Source: an uncultured Porphyromonadaceae bacterium (lineage in GTDB: Bacteria > Bacteroidota > Bacteroidia > Bacteroidales > Muribaculaceae). From it: a DNA stretch of 7,120 nucleotides. A program made the translations under genes and the position numbers. The notes under the pieces were generated by a model. That model had not been told where the DNA came from and made no database searches. It worked only from the letters and a program-made list of their open reading frames with translations. Position 1 is the first letter of the stretch. Each line of letters starts with the position of its first letter. The stretch lies in the NCBI GenBank assembly GCA_947177605.1, contig CAMWUX010000061.1, positions 1-7,120 on the forward strand, written 5' to 3'. Shown here in pieces: positions 1 to 7,120 of the stretch.

Positions 1-1151
1 AGCGCGCACTCGACGGCGAGGGTGACAATAGCCCTTTCGCCATAGCATTCCTCAATAATATCTCCAAGCCAGATGTTGAATTTCCAATGACCATCACGGG
101 TGTAGTGAAGGACACTTATCGGATGACCTCCAACAAGCAGTCGCCACTGCGCGTAGGCGATCTTATGTACGACTTCGTCTTTAATCCTGGACAGAGGGCA
201 TTTACCCCTCGCTCCGACGCAAGTGTAGACTCAGCACCAACGCCAACACCTGCTCCCGCCACACCTGCCATTCAGCCGCCCAAAATAAGTATGACGAGCG
301 ACGAAGTGGATGTGAAAGTCGAATCCTGCCAACTACGCAACGGTACCGCTTACATTGATCTCCGTCTCCTCAACACCACCCGCACCGATATGAGGGCAAG
401 TATCGGAAAAAAAGACCTCGGAACCTCTGAGGTATATCTTTACGGTGGTCTCGTACGCAATTTTGACGATCTTACGATTACTGGTGGCGGCCAAACTAAA
501 CAGTTCGGCGCCATTGGTAACATAATCCTTCCTTCCGGGCTTCCGGTAAAATTAAGCATAAAGGTTCCGAATGTATATTCAGATGCAAAAGGAATAGCAC
601 GTCTTACCTTAGCATTCCGTGGCGTTGATTCCTCAAATTCTTATGGGACAGCACTACTTTCTATAAGTGATATTCCTTTCGGTTATAAGGATCCCATAGC
701 AGCTATTATAGAAGATACGCAGCCACGCCTCTACTTCGATGTAGACGGATTAGATGTGCAAGTGACAAAAGCCAAGCGTACAGGTAACAAAGTGAAGTTT
801 GATCTTATTCTCACTAATAATACCTACTCCACAATGAGAGCACATATTTCAGATGGTTGGTATGTTAACGCTCGTACTGGTCGGACTGCCGTATATGATA
901 CAGATGGAATGTCATATTCAGTGCAGTCTTATAGCAGACAGTTAAAGTTTATCCAGGGAAATACCCCCGTATACACTACGGGCAGTTTTGAACTCCCCTC
1001 GGGCATTCCAATCAGAATCACAGCAATAGTAACAGACTACAATCCCACCGACAAGGTAATTCCGGTGTTCACAGTGTACTTCCGCGGCGTCGATAGGACG
1101 AATTATTATGGTGAGGCCCTCCTCAAAATCACCAATATCACTATCGAATAG
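1..1151 (+). CDS. Caspase-like (peptidase C14 family) protein with two tandem beta-rich C-terminal domains, 5' partial
   Basis: The frame is open from the left edge (first full codon at 3) to the TAG at 1149-1151, so the Met at 87 is internal and the start is outside the window. The first visible residues, including DGEGDNSPFAIAFLNNI and, about 40 residues on, SNKQSPLRVGDLMYDFVFNP, resemble the end of a caspase-like C14 domain: the 'NSPF..A' segment after the catalytic Cys, then the 'Q.P' and 'F.F.P' strands. The catalytic His and Cys would lie upstream and cannot be checked, so protease activity is inferred. A Pro/Thr/Ala-rich linker follows (about 207-284). Next come two related domains, at about 303-683 and 744-1145, sharing 'DV.V', 'MRA.I', 'LPSG.P' and 'FRGVD..N.YG.ALL.I'. 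I do not recognise this domain; its pattern suggests a beta-sandwich, perhaps for binding or targeting. No transmembrane segment is visible in this part. The gene is more AT-rich than its neighbours. The caspase assignment is moderately secure; the domain duplication is clear. Confidence 0.72.
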   Translation, partial: RALDGEGDNSPFAIAFLNNISKPDVEFPMTITGVVKDTYRMTSNKQSPLRVGDLMYDFVFNPGQRAFTPRSDASVDSAPTPTPAPATPAIQPPKISMTSDEVDVKVESCQLRNGTAYIDLRLLNTTRTDMRASIGKKDLGTSEVYLYGGLVRNFDDLTITGGGQTKQFGAIGNIILPSGLPVKLSIKVPNVYSDAKGIARLTLAFRGVDSSNSYGTALLSISDIPFGYKDPIAAIIEDTQPRLYFDVDGLDVQVTKAKRTGNKVKFDLILTNNTYSTMRAHISDGWYVNARTGRTAVYDTDGMSYSVQSYSRQLKFIQGNTPVYTTGSFELPSGIPIRITAIVTDYNPTDKVIPVFTVYFRGVDRTNYYGEALLKITNITIE

Positions 1152-1299
1152 CCTACTACGCATAGGCGTTGAGGTCTAGTGCTCCACCGGTAATCTATAA
1201 GACGTGAATGGTCTTTAGGCACACCAACATAACTCATATTTCCACGATGATCACAGGTACATCGGATCACTAAGAACTTTATTGGCTAAAATTCATAAC
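1152..1299. other. Intergenic spacer with no recognisable gene
   Basis: These 148 bases lie between the stop of the caspase-like gene and the shared terminator. I find no convincing ORF, tRNA fold or promoter here. The distance from the stop codon to the hairpin is long for a simple 3' end, so it may be an extended 3' untranslated region or a decayed remnant. Neither can be shown from the sequence alone. Confidence 0.5.
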
Positions 1300-1338
1300 A
1301 ACAAATAAGGCGGCTCGGAAAGAGTCGCCTTATTTGTT
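1300..1338. terminator. Bidirectional intrinsic terminator between convergent genes
   Basis: This is a near-perfect inverted repeat. The arm at 1300-1316 pairs with 1322-1338, with one G-U wobble (1313/1325) and a five-base loop (GGAAA, 1317-1321). The outer arms are A-rich on the left and T-rich on the right (ACAAATAA / TTATTTGT), so either strand gives a GC-rich core stem followed by a U-rich run. It lies 3' of both convergent genes and overlaps the TAA stop of the outer-membrane protein gene (1337-1339). It therefore probably ends both transcripts. Confidence 0.88.
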
Positions 1339-4150
1339 ATCGCGGACCGCCGGGGCCGTGGCCGGGAGGAGGACCGGGATGTCCGCCGGGACCGCCCCAT
1401 GCGTTGCGGTCGGCGGGCTGATTGCCTTTGCCGAAGGTGTTGAACTTCCATGTGACGGTGAACATGAAGTAGCGCGTCAGGTCGTTGTACGAGATATCGT
1501 CGATGTAGTTGGCAGTGACGGTGCGCTGTACGTTGGAGCGCTGCTGCAGCAGGTCGTAGGCCTTAACGGCGAGCGTGAGCGAACGGCTCGACAGGAGTTC
1601 ATAGGCGATCTGGGCATTCCACATCCACTCGTTTTTGTCGTAGCCCTGTGCGTAGCCACGCGTAGCTGTATAAGTGAGATCGGAGGATAGGATCATACCG
1701 ATGGGGGTACGGTAGTAGGCTGAGAATGTACCACCGAAGTTGTGGATGGTGGTAGACGACGAGCCGAGAGTATTGTGGGTGTACTGCAGGCCGTAGAGCG
1801 GACGGAGCTCGAATTCGAGATTGTCGGGACGGAAGGCGAGGGAGGGGCGCAGATGCCACATGAAGGAGCCGGAGCGGTTGCGCTGTGCATTGTTGAAGCC
1901 GATGCGCTGATTGTACATCATAAAGGAGTGTACGGTGACCTGCCAGGCCTTATTGCGCAGTGGCTGGGAGAACATTCCCATAAGTCGGCCGGACCATACG
2001 CCGTTGACGTTGCGGTAGCGGATGGTCTGCACGCCGGTGCCGGGATCAAACTGCGTGTAGGACACGATGGAGTTTTGCGTCATGTCGAAGTCCGACATCA
2101 CCATCACGGAGCGTTGCGCATCGGCATCGAAGTCCTGGAAACGCAGACGGAAGTAGTGGGTGAAGGATGGATCGAGCGAGGGGTTCCCGATCACCACGCG
2201 CATGGGGTCGGAGTAGTCGGCCACGGGCTGGAGCTGCGTCATGGAGGGCTGCGACGACTGACCGCGGTAGTGCATATTAAGCGAACGGCTCTGGGAGAGC
2301 TTGAGGCGGTAGCGCAGGAAGGGAGCTACGTTGAGCACATGGCGTATGGGCACCGTGCGGTCGGGATTGGTGAGGTTGATGCTCTTGGAACTTGAAGGGA
2401 CGAGCGACACGCCGATATTGAGATTATGCATGCGCGACACATAACGGTAGCCGAGGCGGATGTCCTGACTGAAGAAGTTGTTGCGGAACTGGTTGCTGAG
2501 CGTATCGTTAAGCGCCAACTGAGTGTAGTCGACCATAGGGATGCCGTCGGGGCCGAATTCGGGAAGCAGAGGATGGTCGTAGACCATCTTGTCGGCATTG
2601 TTCCAGCGATACTGTGCGCGGTAGGCGAGGGTGATGAAATGGCCGTTGGATGCGTCGCCGAGAGGCTCGGTCCATGTGAGTCGACCCTGCGCCATATTGC
2701 TCCATGTATGATTGCCGGTGTACTGGTCATAGAGGTCGAGCGAGTCGCCGAAATTGAAGAAGCGGTTGAGCGCGTAGCTCTCCTCGCTCTCGCGGGTATT
2801 GGAATACTGGTAGCGGGCCTGGATGGAGAAGGACCGGCCGGGACGAGAGGCGAAGTTGTGATTATAGATGGCGTTGAGGCCGAACTCGAGGGCGTGGCCA
2901 CGCGAGCCTACATCGTTGAATGCACGGCTCACGAGTGTGCGCAGCGGGTCGCCGGCGCGGTTGAGCGTGGAATCGATGGATGTAGAGCGGTTGTGATTAT
3001 AGGAGAAGTTGGGACGCAGTTCGAGGGTATTGAGCGAGTCGGGCTTCCATAGCATACGGAAGTCAGCGCGCACGTTGTAGCCGCGGTCGCGGGCATACTT
3101 GCCGATGGTGGCGTAGGATGCCGAATCGGTAAAGATGTATTCACGCTCCTGACGGGTGATGGACTCGCGGTCGGTGTGGCTGAACATCACATTACCGCCC
3201 ACGCGGAATATCTCCTGATTGCCGACGTTGAAGTTGACACCTAAGGCATTGGAGGTGGTGATGCCGTTGGAGCCTCCGAAGCGGCGGAAACGGTTGCCGC
3301 TGGAGTCGGTGAAGCCTTCCTGATTGATGTTGTTGAAATTGCCGAGGAAGGTGATCTGATTGTCGTTCCAGAAGCGGTTGAGATTAAACGAACCCATGTA
3401 TCGGCCCTGGGTGCCGTAGCCCCCTTCGAGGGTGCCGAAATAGCCGTTTTTCATATTCTTCTTCACGGTGAGATTGATCACGGTCTCCTCCTCGCCGTCG
3501 TCGACACCGGTCATACGCGCCAGATCGCTCTTGCGGTTGACTACCTGCAGGCGGTCGACCATATCCACGGGAAGATTCTTCGAAGCGACCTTGGGGTCGT
3601 CGGAGAAGAATTCCTTACCGTCGACGAGGATCTTGGTTACGGTCTGCCCGTTGGCCGTGATTGAGCCGTCAGAACCGACTTCGACACCCGGCAGACGCTT
3701 GAGCAGATCCTCTACCACGGCATTGGGCTGTGTGCGGTAAGAGTCGGCATTGAATTCGATGGTATCCTCCTTGACCTTGATCTGCGTGGCGACGCCGCGT
3801 ACGGTGACTCCCGCCAGCTCGATCGACGACTGTGAGAGCCGCAGCGTGTCGAGCTCAACGGTAGATCCGGATACTTTCACTTGCTTCTGCAGATTGGCGT
3901 AGCCCATGAAGGCTACACGCAGGGCATAGGTGCCTGCAGGTACGTCGCGGAGAGAGAAGCGACCGTTGATGTTGGTGACGCCATCGGCTACGATCTTGGC
4001 TGTATCGCGCTCATTGCGTAGGGTGACGCGCGCACCCGGCAGTGACTCACCATCGGGATCAACGATCACGCCACGCACCACGGCGGCTGATGCACCCGCC
4101 ACACTTGCGCATACGCACAGCAGCAGGGCTACAAGGGTTGATATTCTCAT
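1337..4150 (-). CDS. Outer-membrane beta-barrel protein, TonB-dependent-receptor-like, with carboxypeptidase-regulatory-like domain
   Basis: Complete gene for 937 residues. The ATG at 4150 is chosen because it begins a clean signal peptide (MRISTLVALLLCVCASVAGA, cleavage near residue 22-23). An in-frame TTG at 4174 would put eight polar residues in front of it. Domains in order: a carboxypeptidase-regulatory-like fold at about 24-108 (VVRGVIVDPDGESLPGARV, then GRFSLRDVPAGTY and FMGY); a plug at about 126-230 (VVEDLLKRLPGVEV, ITANGQTV, ILVDGKEFFSDDP); then a barrel of alternating aromatic/polar strands to about residue 915. This order matches the Bacteroidetes outer-membrane beta-barrel family related to SusC/TonB receptors. 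I see no clear TonB box, so energised import is uncertain and the substrate is unknown. No SusD partner is adjacent, which argues against a classical polysaccharide-utilisation pair. The last 20 residues are a Gly/Pro/His tail. Transcription probably starts in the leader before 4150 and ends at the shared hairpin. Confidence 0.94.
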   Translation of the reverse strand: MRISTLVALLLCVCASVAGASAAVVRGVIVDPDGESLPGARVTLRNERDTAKIVADGVTNINGRFSLRDVPAGTYALRVAFMGYANLQKQVKVSGSTVELDTLRLSQSSIELAGVTVRGVATQIKVKEDTIEFNADSYRTQPNAVVEDLLKRLPGVEVGSDGSITANGQTVTKILVDGKEFFSDDPKVASKNLPVDMVDRLQVVNRKSDLARMTGVDDGEEETVINLTVKKNMKNGYFGTLEGGYGTQGRYMGSFNLNRFWNDNQITFLGNFNNINQEGFTDSSGNRFRRFGGSNGITTSNALGVNFNVGNQEIFRVGGNVMFSHTDRESITRQEREYIFTDSASYATIGKYARDRGYNVRADFRMLWKPDSLNTLELRPNFSYNHNRSTSIDSTLNRAGDPLRTLVSRAFNDVGSRGHALEFGLNAIYNHNFASRPGRSFSIQARYQYSNTRESEESYALNRFFNFGDSLDLYDQYTGNHTWSNMAQGRLTWTEPLGDASNGHFITLAYRAQYRWNNADKMVYDHPLLPEFGPDGIPMVDYTQLALNDTLSNQFRNNFFSQDIRLGYRYVSRMHNLNIGVSLVPSSSKSINLTNPDRTVPIRHVLNVAPFLRYRLKLSQSRSLNMHYRGQSSQPSMTQLQPVADYSDPMRVVIGNPSLDPSFTHYFRLRFQDFDADAQRSVMVMSDFDMTQNSIVSYTQFDPGTGVQTIRYRNVNGVWSGRLMGMFSQPLRNKAWQVTVHSFMMYNQRIGFNNAQRNRSGSFMWHLRPSLAFRPDNLEFELRPLYGLQYTHNTLGSSSTTIHNFGGTFSAYYRTPIGMILSSDLTYTATRGYAQGYDKNEWMWNAQIAYELLSSRSLTLAVKAYDLLQQRSNVQRTVTANYIDDISYNDLTRYFMFTVTWKFNTFGKGNQPADRNAWGGPGGHPGPPPGHGPGGPR

Positions 4151-4264
4151 TTTAGATAGTTGAATTTTTGACAAGACTATGTACCTTATTAAGACACGCG
4201 CGGAGAAGAAAGGTTTATTCGCCGAATGGTTAAAATTGATTAATTTTCACAATACCGCGCTTCC
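4151..4264 (-). promoter_or_regulatory. AT-rich leader of the outer-membrane protein gene, probable promoter region
   Basis: This is the only non-coding DNA between the rpoC terminator and the outer-membrane protein gene, so the promoter is likely here. The best match to the Bacteroidetes -7 box (TAnnTTTG) is TAGTCTTG, read on the minus strand from 4179 to 4172, with one mismatch. No TTTG is visible at the usual -33 distance, so the match is weak. There is no Shine-Dalgarno sequence; the ATG is preceded by TCTAAA, as is common in this phylum. A short AT inverted repeat (aaaatt at 4232-4237, aatttt at 4242-4247) could be an operator or chance. Confidence 0.35.
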
Positions 4265-4322
4265 ACAAATAATCGAAGGCCGCCTCCGGATATCGGAGAA
4301 GCGGCCTTCGGGAATTATTTGT
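4265..4322 (-). terminator. Intrinsic terminator after rpoC
   Basis: A long hairpin begins 20 bases after the rpoC stop codon. Three paired blocks are visible: 4265-4273 with 4314-4322, 4274-4283 with 4301-4310 (GC-rich core cgaaggccgc / gcggccttcg), and 4284-4288 with 4294-4298, closing a five-base loop. Bulges are at 4299-4300 and 4311-4313. On the minus strand the GC stem is followed by ATTATTTGT, a U-rich tail. It should end the rpoC transcript and insulate the outer-membrane protein gene from it. The outer arms would also allow some termination from the other direction. Confidence 0.87.
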
Positions 4323-4342
4323 CGGCAGACATCCGGCGCTGA

Positions 4343-7120
4343 TTATTCGCCGGCGCTGACTGTCACTTCGTCGGTAACCTCTTCGGGGCTTTCAAAGGGT
4401 TCGTAACCGGCATCGATGATGTCTTCGATGTCGTCCTTCGAAGCCACGATAAGGCGTTCGTATTCGCGCAGACCTGTACCGGCAGGGATGAGGTGACCGC
4501 AGATCACGTTCTCCTTCATACCTTCCAGCGGGTCGGTCTTGCCGTTGATAGCGGCTTCGTTGAGCACCTTGGTAGTCTCCTGGAAGGAAGCGGCAGACAT
4601 GAAACTGCTGGTCTGCAGAGCGGCGCGGGTGATACCCTGAAGGATCTGCTCGGAGGTGGCGGGCACGGCATCGCGTACCTGCACCAGACGGAGGTCGCGG
4701 CGCTTGAGAGCGGAGTTCTCGTCGCGGAGCTTGCGGGCGGTGATGATCTGACCGGGCTTCACGTTTTCGCTGTCGCCGGCGTCGGTCACTACCTTCTTGC
4801 CCCAGATGCGGTCGTTCTCGTCCATGAAGGCACGTTTGTCTACAACCTGCTGCTCGAGGAAGCAAGTATCGCCCGGATCGAGGATGTTGACCTTGCGCAT
4901 CATCTGGCGCACGATCACTTCGAAGTGCTTGTCGTTGATCTTCACACCCTGCATGCGGTACACATCCTGCACCTCATTGACGATGTATTCCTGAACGGCT
5001 GTCGGGCCCATGATGTTGAGGATATCGGCCGGGGTGATAGCACCGTCGGAGAGGGGTGTGCCGGCACGCACGTAGTCGTTTTCCTGCACGAGGATCTGCT
5101 TCGACAGTGGCACGAGGTATTTCTTGACTTCGCCGATACGGGAGGTGACGGTGATCTCACGGTTACCGCGCTTAACCTTGCCGAAGTTGACTTCACCGTC
5201 GATCTCGGCCACGATGGCGGGATTCGAGGGGTTGCGTGCTTCGAAGAGCTCGGTGACACGGGGCAGACCACCGGTGATGTCGCCTGCCGAGCCGGAAGCG
5301 CGAGGTATCTTAACGAAGATTTCGCCGGGCTTAAGCTGAGCGTTCTCGTCGACCATGAGGTGAGCACCAACAGGAAGAGCGTAGGTCTTTATGATCTGAC
5401 CGTTGGCGTCAAGGATATTGGCTTCGGGAACCTTGCTGCGGTCCTTCGATTCGATGATCACCTTCTCACGCAGGCCGGTCTGTTCGTCGGAATCAACACG
5501 GTAGGTGACGTTCTCGACCATATTGGAGTAGCTTACTGTACCGCCGGCCTCGCTGACGATTACGGCATTGAAGGGGTCCCATTCGCAGATCACATCGCCC
5601 TTGGCCACGGTATCGCCATTGGAGAAGTAGAGCTTCGAGCCATAAGGGATATTAGCGGTAGTGAGCATCATCTTGGTGTTGGGATCGACGATACGCATTT
5701 CAGCCATACGACCGATCACAACCTCAACCTTACGGCCGCGGGCATCGACTTCGTCGGTGGTGACGGTGCGGAGCTCGTCGATCTCGAGGACACCTTCGTA
5801 GCGCGAGGTGACGGAGGATACGGCAGCGATATTGGATGCCACACCACCGACGTGGAATGTACGGAGGGTAAGCTGTGTACCGGGCTCACCGATACTCTGT
5901 GCGGCGATAACGCCTACAGCCTCGCCCTTCTGTACGAGTCGGTTGTTGGCCAGGTTGCGGCCGTAGCACTTGGCGCATACGCCCTTCTTGCTTTCGCAGG
6001 TGAGCACCGAGCGGATCTCTACGGATTCGATAGGCGAAGCGTTGATGCGGTCGGCAGCGGCGTCGTTGATCTCTTCGCCGGCAGCCACGATGATCTCGCC
6101 GGAGATGGGATCCACGATGTCGTGTACGGACACACGGCCGAGGATACGCTCGCCGAGCGAGGCTACCACTTCGTCATTATTCTTGATCTCACGGCATACG
6201 AGACCGCGCAGGGTACCGCAATCCTCTTCGTTGATGATAACGTCGTGGGCTACGTCGACCAGACGACGGGTAAGATAACCGGCGTCGGCGGTCTTAAGAG
6301 CGGTATCGGCAAGACCCTTACGGGCACCGTGGGTGGAGATGAAGTATTCGAGCACTGAGAGGCCTTCCTTGAAGTTGGCAAGAATCGGGTTCTCGATGAT
6401 CTGGCCGCCTTCGGCACCACTCTTCTGAGGCTTGGCCATAAGACCACGCATACCAGAGAGCTGACGGATCTGGTCTTTCGAACCACGGGCACCGGAGTCG
6501 AGCATCATGTACACAGGGTTGAAGCCCTGCTGGTCGGCCGAAATCTGCTTCATAAGGGTGTCGGCCAGACGTGCGTTGACGTGTGTCCAGATATCGATGA
6601 TCTGATTGTAGCGTTCGTTGTTGGTGATGAAGCCCATTGCATAGTTGTTCATCACTTCCTGCACCTGATCGTAGCCTTCCTGTACGTACTGCTCCTTTTC
6701 GGCGGGGATGATCACGTCGCCGAGGTTGAACGACAGACCGCCGCGGAATGCCATGTAATAGCCGAGGTTCTTGATGTCGTCGAGGAACTGAGCCGAACGA
6801 GGGATACCGCATTTCTTGATCACCTTTGAGATGATGGTACGGAGCGACTTCTTCGACAGAATCTCGTTGACATAGCCGATCTCTTTCGGCACGTACTGGT
6901 TGACAAGCACGCGGCCTACGGACGTGTTCTCTACAAGATGCTTGATGGGGTTGCCGTCGGCATCAACGTCGTCGACTACGATCGACACGGGAGCGTGGAG
7001 TGTGACACGGCCTTCGTTGTAGGCGATTTCGGCTTCTTCGGGGCCGTAGAATTTCAGGCCCTCACCCTTGTCGCCCTTGCGGAGCTTGGTGATATAGTAG
7101 AGGCCGAGCACCATGTCCTG
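4343..7120 (-). CDS. rpoC: DNA-directed RNA polymerase subunit beta', 5' partial
   Basis: The frame runs through the right edge (Gln-Asp precede the Met at 7114), so about the last 925 residues of a protein of roughly 1400 are present. The catalytic NADFDGD motif should lie just upstream, outside the window. Counting that Met as residue 1, the visible landmarks are: [19 protein letters not shown] at about 211-229; the bridge helix with [20 protein letters not shown] at about 248-284; the second zinc site Cys299, Cys373, Cys380, Cys383 ([11 protein letters not shown]); and the trigger loop with [20 protein letters not shown] at about 397-427. A sandwich-barrel insertion of about 185 residues then precedes [19 protein letters not shown] at 611-629. 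The conserved C-terminal end ([17 protein letters not shown], then LIPAGTG) is intact, followed by an acidic tail and TAA. It forms the polymerase active centre with beta. No gene follows before the terminator, so rpoC ends its operon, presumably downstream of rpoB. No frameshift or missing key residue is seen. Confidence 0.99.
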   Translation of the reverse strand, partial: QDMVLGLYYITKLRKGDKGEGLKFYGPEEAEIAYNEGRVTLHAPVSIVVDDVDADGNPIKHLVENTSVGRVLVNQYVPKEIGYVNEILSKKSLRTIISKVIKKCGIPRSAQFLDDIKNLGYYMAFRGGLSFNLGDVIIPAEKEQYVQEGYDQVQEVMNNYAMGFITNNERYNQIIDIWTHVNARLADTLMKQISADQQGFNPVYMMLDSGARGSKDQIRQLSGMRGLMAKPQKSGAEGGQIIENPILANFKEGLSVLEYFISTHGARKGLADTALKTADAGYLTRRLVDVAHDVIINEEDCGTLRGLVCREIKNNDEVVASLGERILGRVSVHDIVDPISGEIIVAAGEEINDAAADRINASPIESVEIRSVLTCESKKGVCAKCYGRNLANNRLVQKGEAVGVIAAQSIGEPGTQLTLRTFHVGGVASNIAAVSSVTSRYEGVLEIDELRTVTTDEVDARGRKVEVVIGRMAEMRIVDPNTKMMLTTANIPYGSKLYFSNGDTVAKGDVICEWDPFNAVIVSEAGGTVSYSNMVENVTYRVDSDEQTGLREKVIIESKDRSKVPEANILDANGQIIKTYALPVGAHLMVDENAQLKPGEIFVKIPRASGSAGDITGGLPRVTELFEARNPSNPAIVAEIDGEVNFGKVKRGNREITVTSRIGEVKKYLVPLSKQILVQENDYVRAGTPLSDGAITPADILNIMGPTAVQEYIVNEVQDVYRMQGVKINDKHFEVIVRQMMRKVNILDPGDTCFLEQQVVDKRAFMDENDRIWGKKVVTDAGDSENVKPGQIITARKLRDENSALKRRDLRLVQVRDAVPATSEQILQGITRAALQTSSFMSAASFQETTKVLNEAAINGKTDPLEGMKENVICGHLIPAGTGLREYERLIVASKDDIEDIIDAGYEPFESPEEVTDEVTVSAGE

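Noticed and set aside
1..1151. Caspase-like gene as part of a defence island
   Set aside because: No nuclease, cyclase, gasdermin, reverse transcriptase or other defence partner is visible. The only neighbours are an outer-membrane protein and rpoC, and the upstream side is not in the window.
942..1163. 73-codon minus-strand ORF at the end of the caspase-like gene
   Set aside because: It overlaps the coding sequence of the second beta-rich domain, and its product has no recognisable features.
1152..1299. Possible tRNA remnant or attachment site in the spacer
   Set aside because: No cloverleaf, T-loop consensus or CCA end can be drawn, and no flanking direct repeat is evident.
1742..3052. 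Two plus-strand ORFs (217 and 208 codons) antisense to the outer-membrane protein gene
   Set aside because: They are in the same codon register as the real gene and are explained by its avoidance of TTA, CTA and TCA. No start signal or domain is visible.
1337..4150. Outer-membrane protein as a SusC of a polysaccharide-utilisation locus
   Set aside because: No SusD-like gene is adjacent, the neighbours are rpoC and a convergent caspase-like gene, and the plug and barrel resemble the general beta-barrel family more than canonical SusC.
4179..4406. 75-codon plus-strand ORF spanning the rpoC 3' end
   Set aside because: It reads straight through the rpoC terminator hairpin and into the antisense of conserved rpoC coding sequence. 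The product has no recognisable features.
4493..6358. Long plus-strand ORF of 621 codons as a gene
   Set aside because: It is the exact codon-register reverse complement of conserved rpoC. Its protein has low-complexity shadow composition (many His, Asp, Gly, Val) and no recognisable domain.

Overview
The window looks like chromosomal DNA of a Bacteroidales bacterium, and a Muribaculaceae-like lineage is a reasonable guess. Three things point there: an rpoC of Bacteroidetes type with a large trigger-loop insertion, a carboxypeptidase-regulatory-like/plug/beta-barrel outer-membrane protein, and weak or absent Shine-Dalgarno sequences with an A-rich stretch before the start codon. The family-level guess is inference from the fairly high GC of the two right-hand genes together with the protein types.

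Layout, left to right. Positions 1-1151 (+ strand) hold the 3' part of a gene whose start lies before the window. It encodes the end of a caspase-like (peptidase C14) domain, a Pro/Thr/Ala linker and two diverged copies of a beta-rich domain of about 130 residues. After a 148-base spacer with no gene, a strong hairpin at 1300-1338 serves as a shared terminator for this gene and the gene converging on it. Positions 1337-4150 (- strand) encode a complete 937-residue outer-membrane beta-barrel protein with signal peptide, carboxypeptidase-regulatory-like domain, TonB-receptor-type plug, large barrel and a Gly/Pro/His-rich tail. A short AT-rich leader (4151-4264) precedes it. A long imperfect hairpin (4265-4322) terminates the last gene. 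Positions 4343-7120 (- strand) are the C-terminal two thirds of rpoC (RNA polymerase beta' subunit), whose 5' end lies beyond the right edge.

The genes do not form one pathway. rpoC closes a housekeeping transcription operon. The outer-membrane protein lies downstream on the same strand but is separated by a terminator, so it is probably its own unit. The caspase-like gene converges on it and is visibly more AT-rich. Most of the window is ordinary. The least explained item is the caspase-like protein with its duplicated C-terminal domain. I see no mobile element, CRISPR array, tRNA or rRNA.
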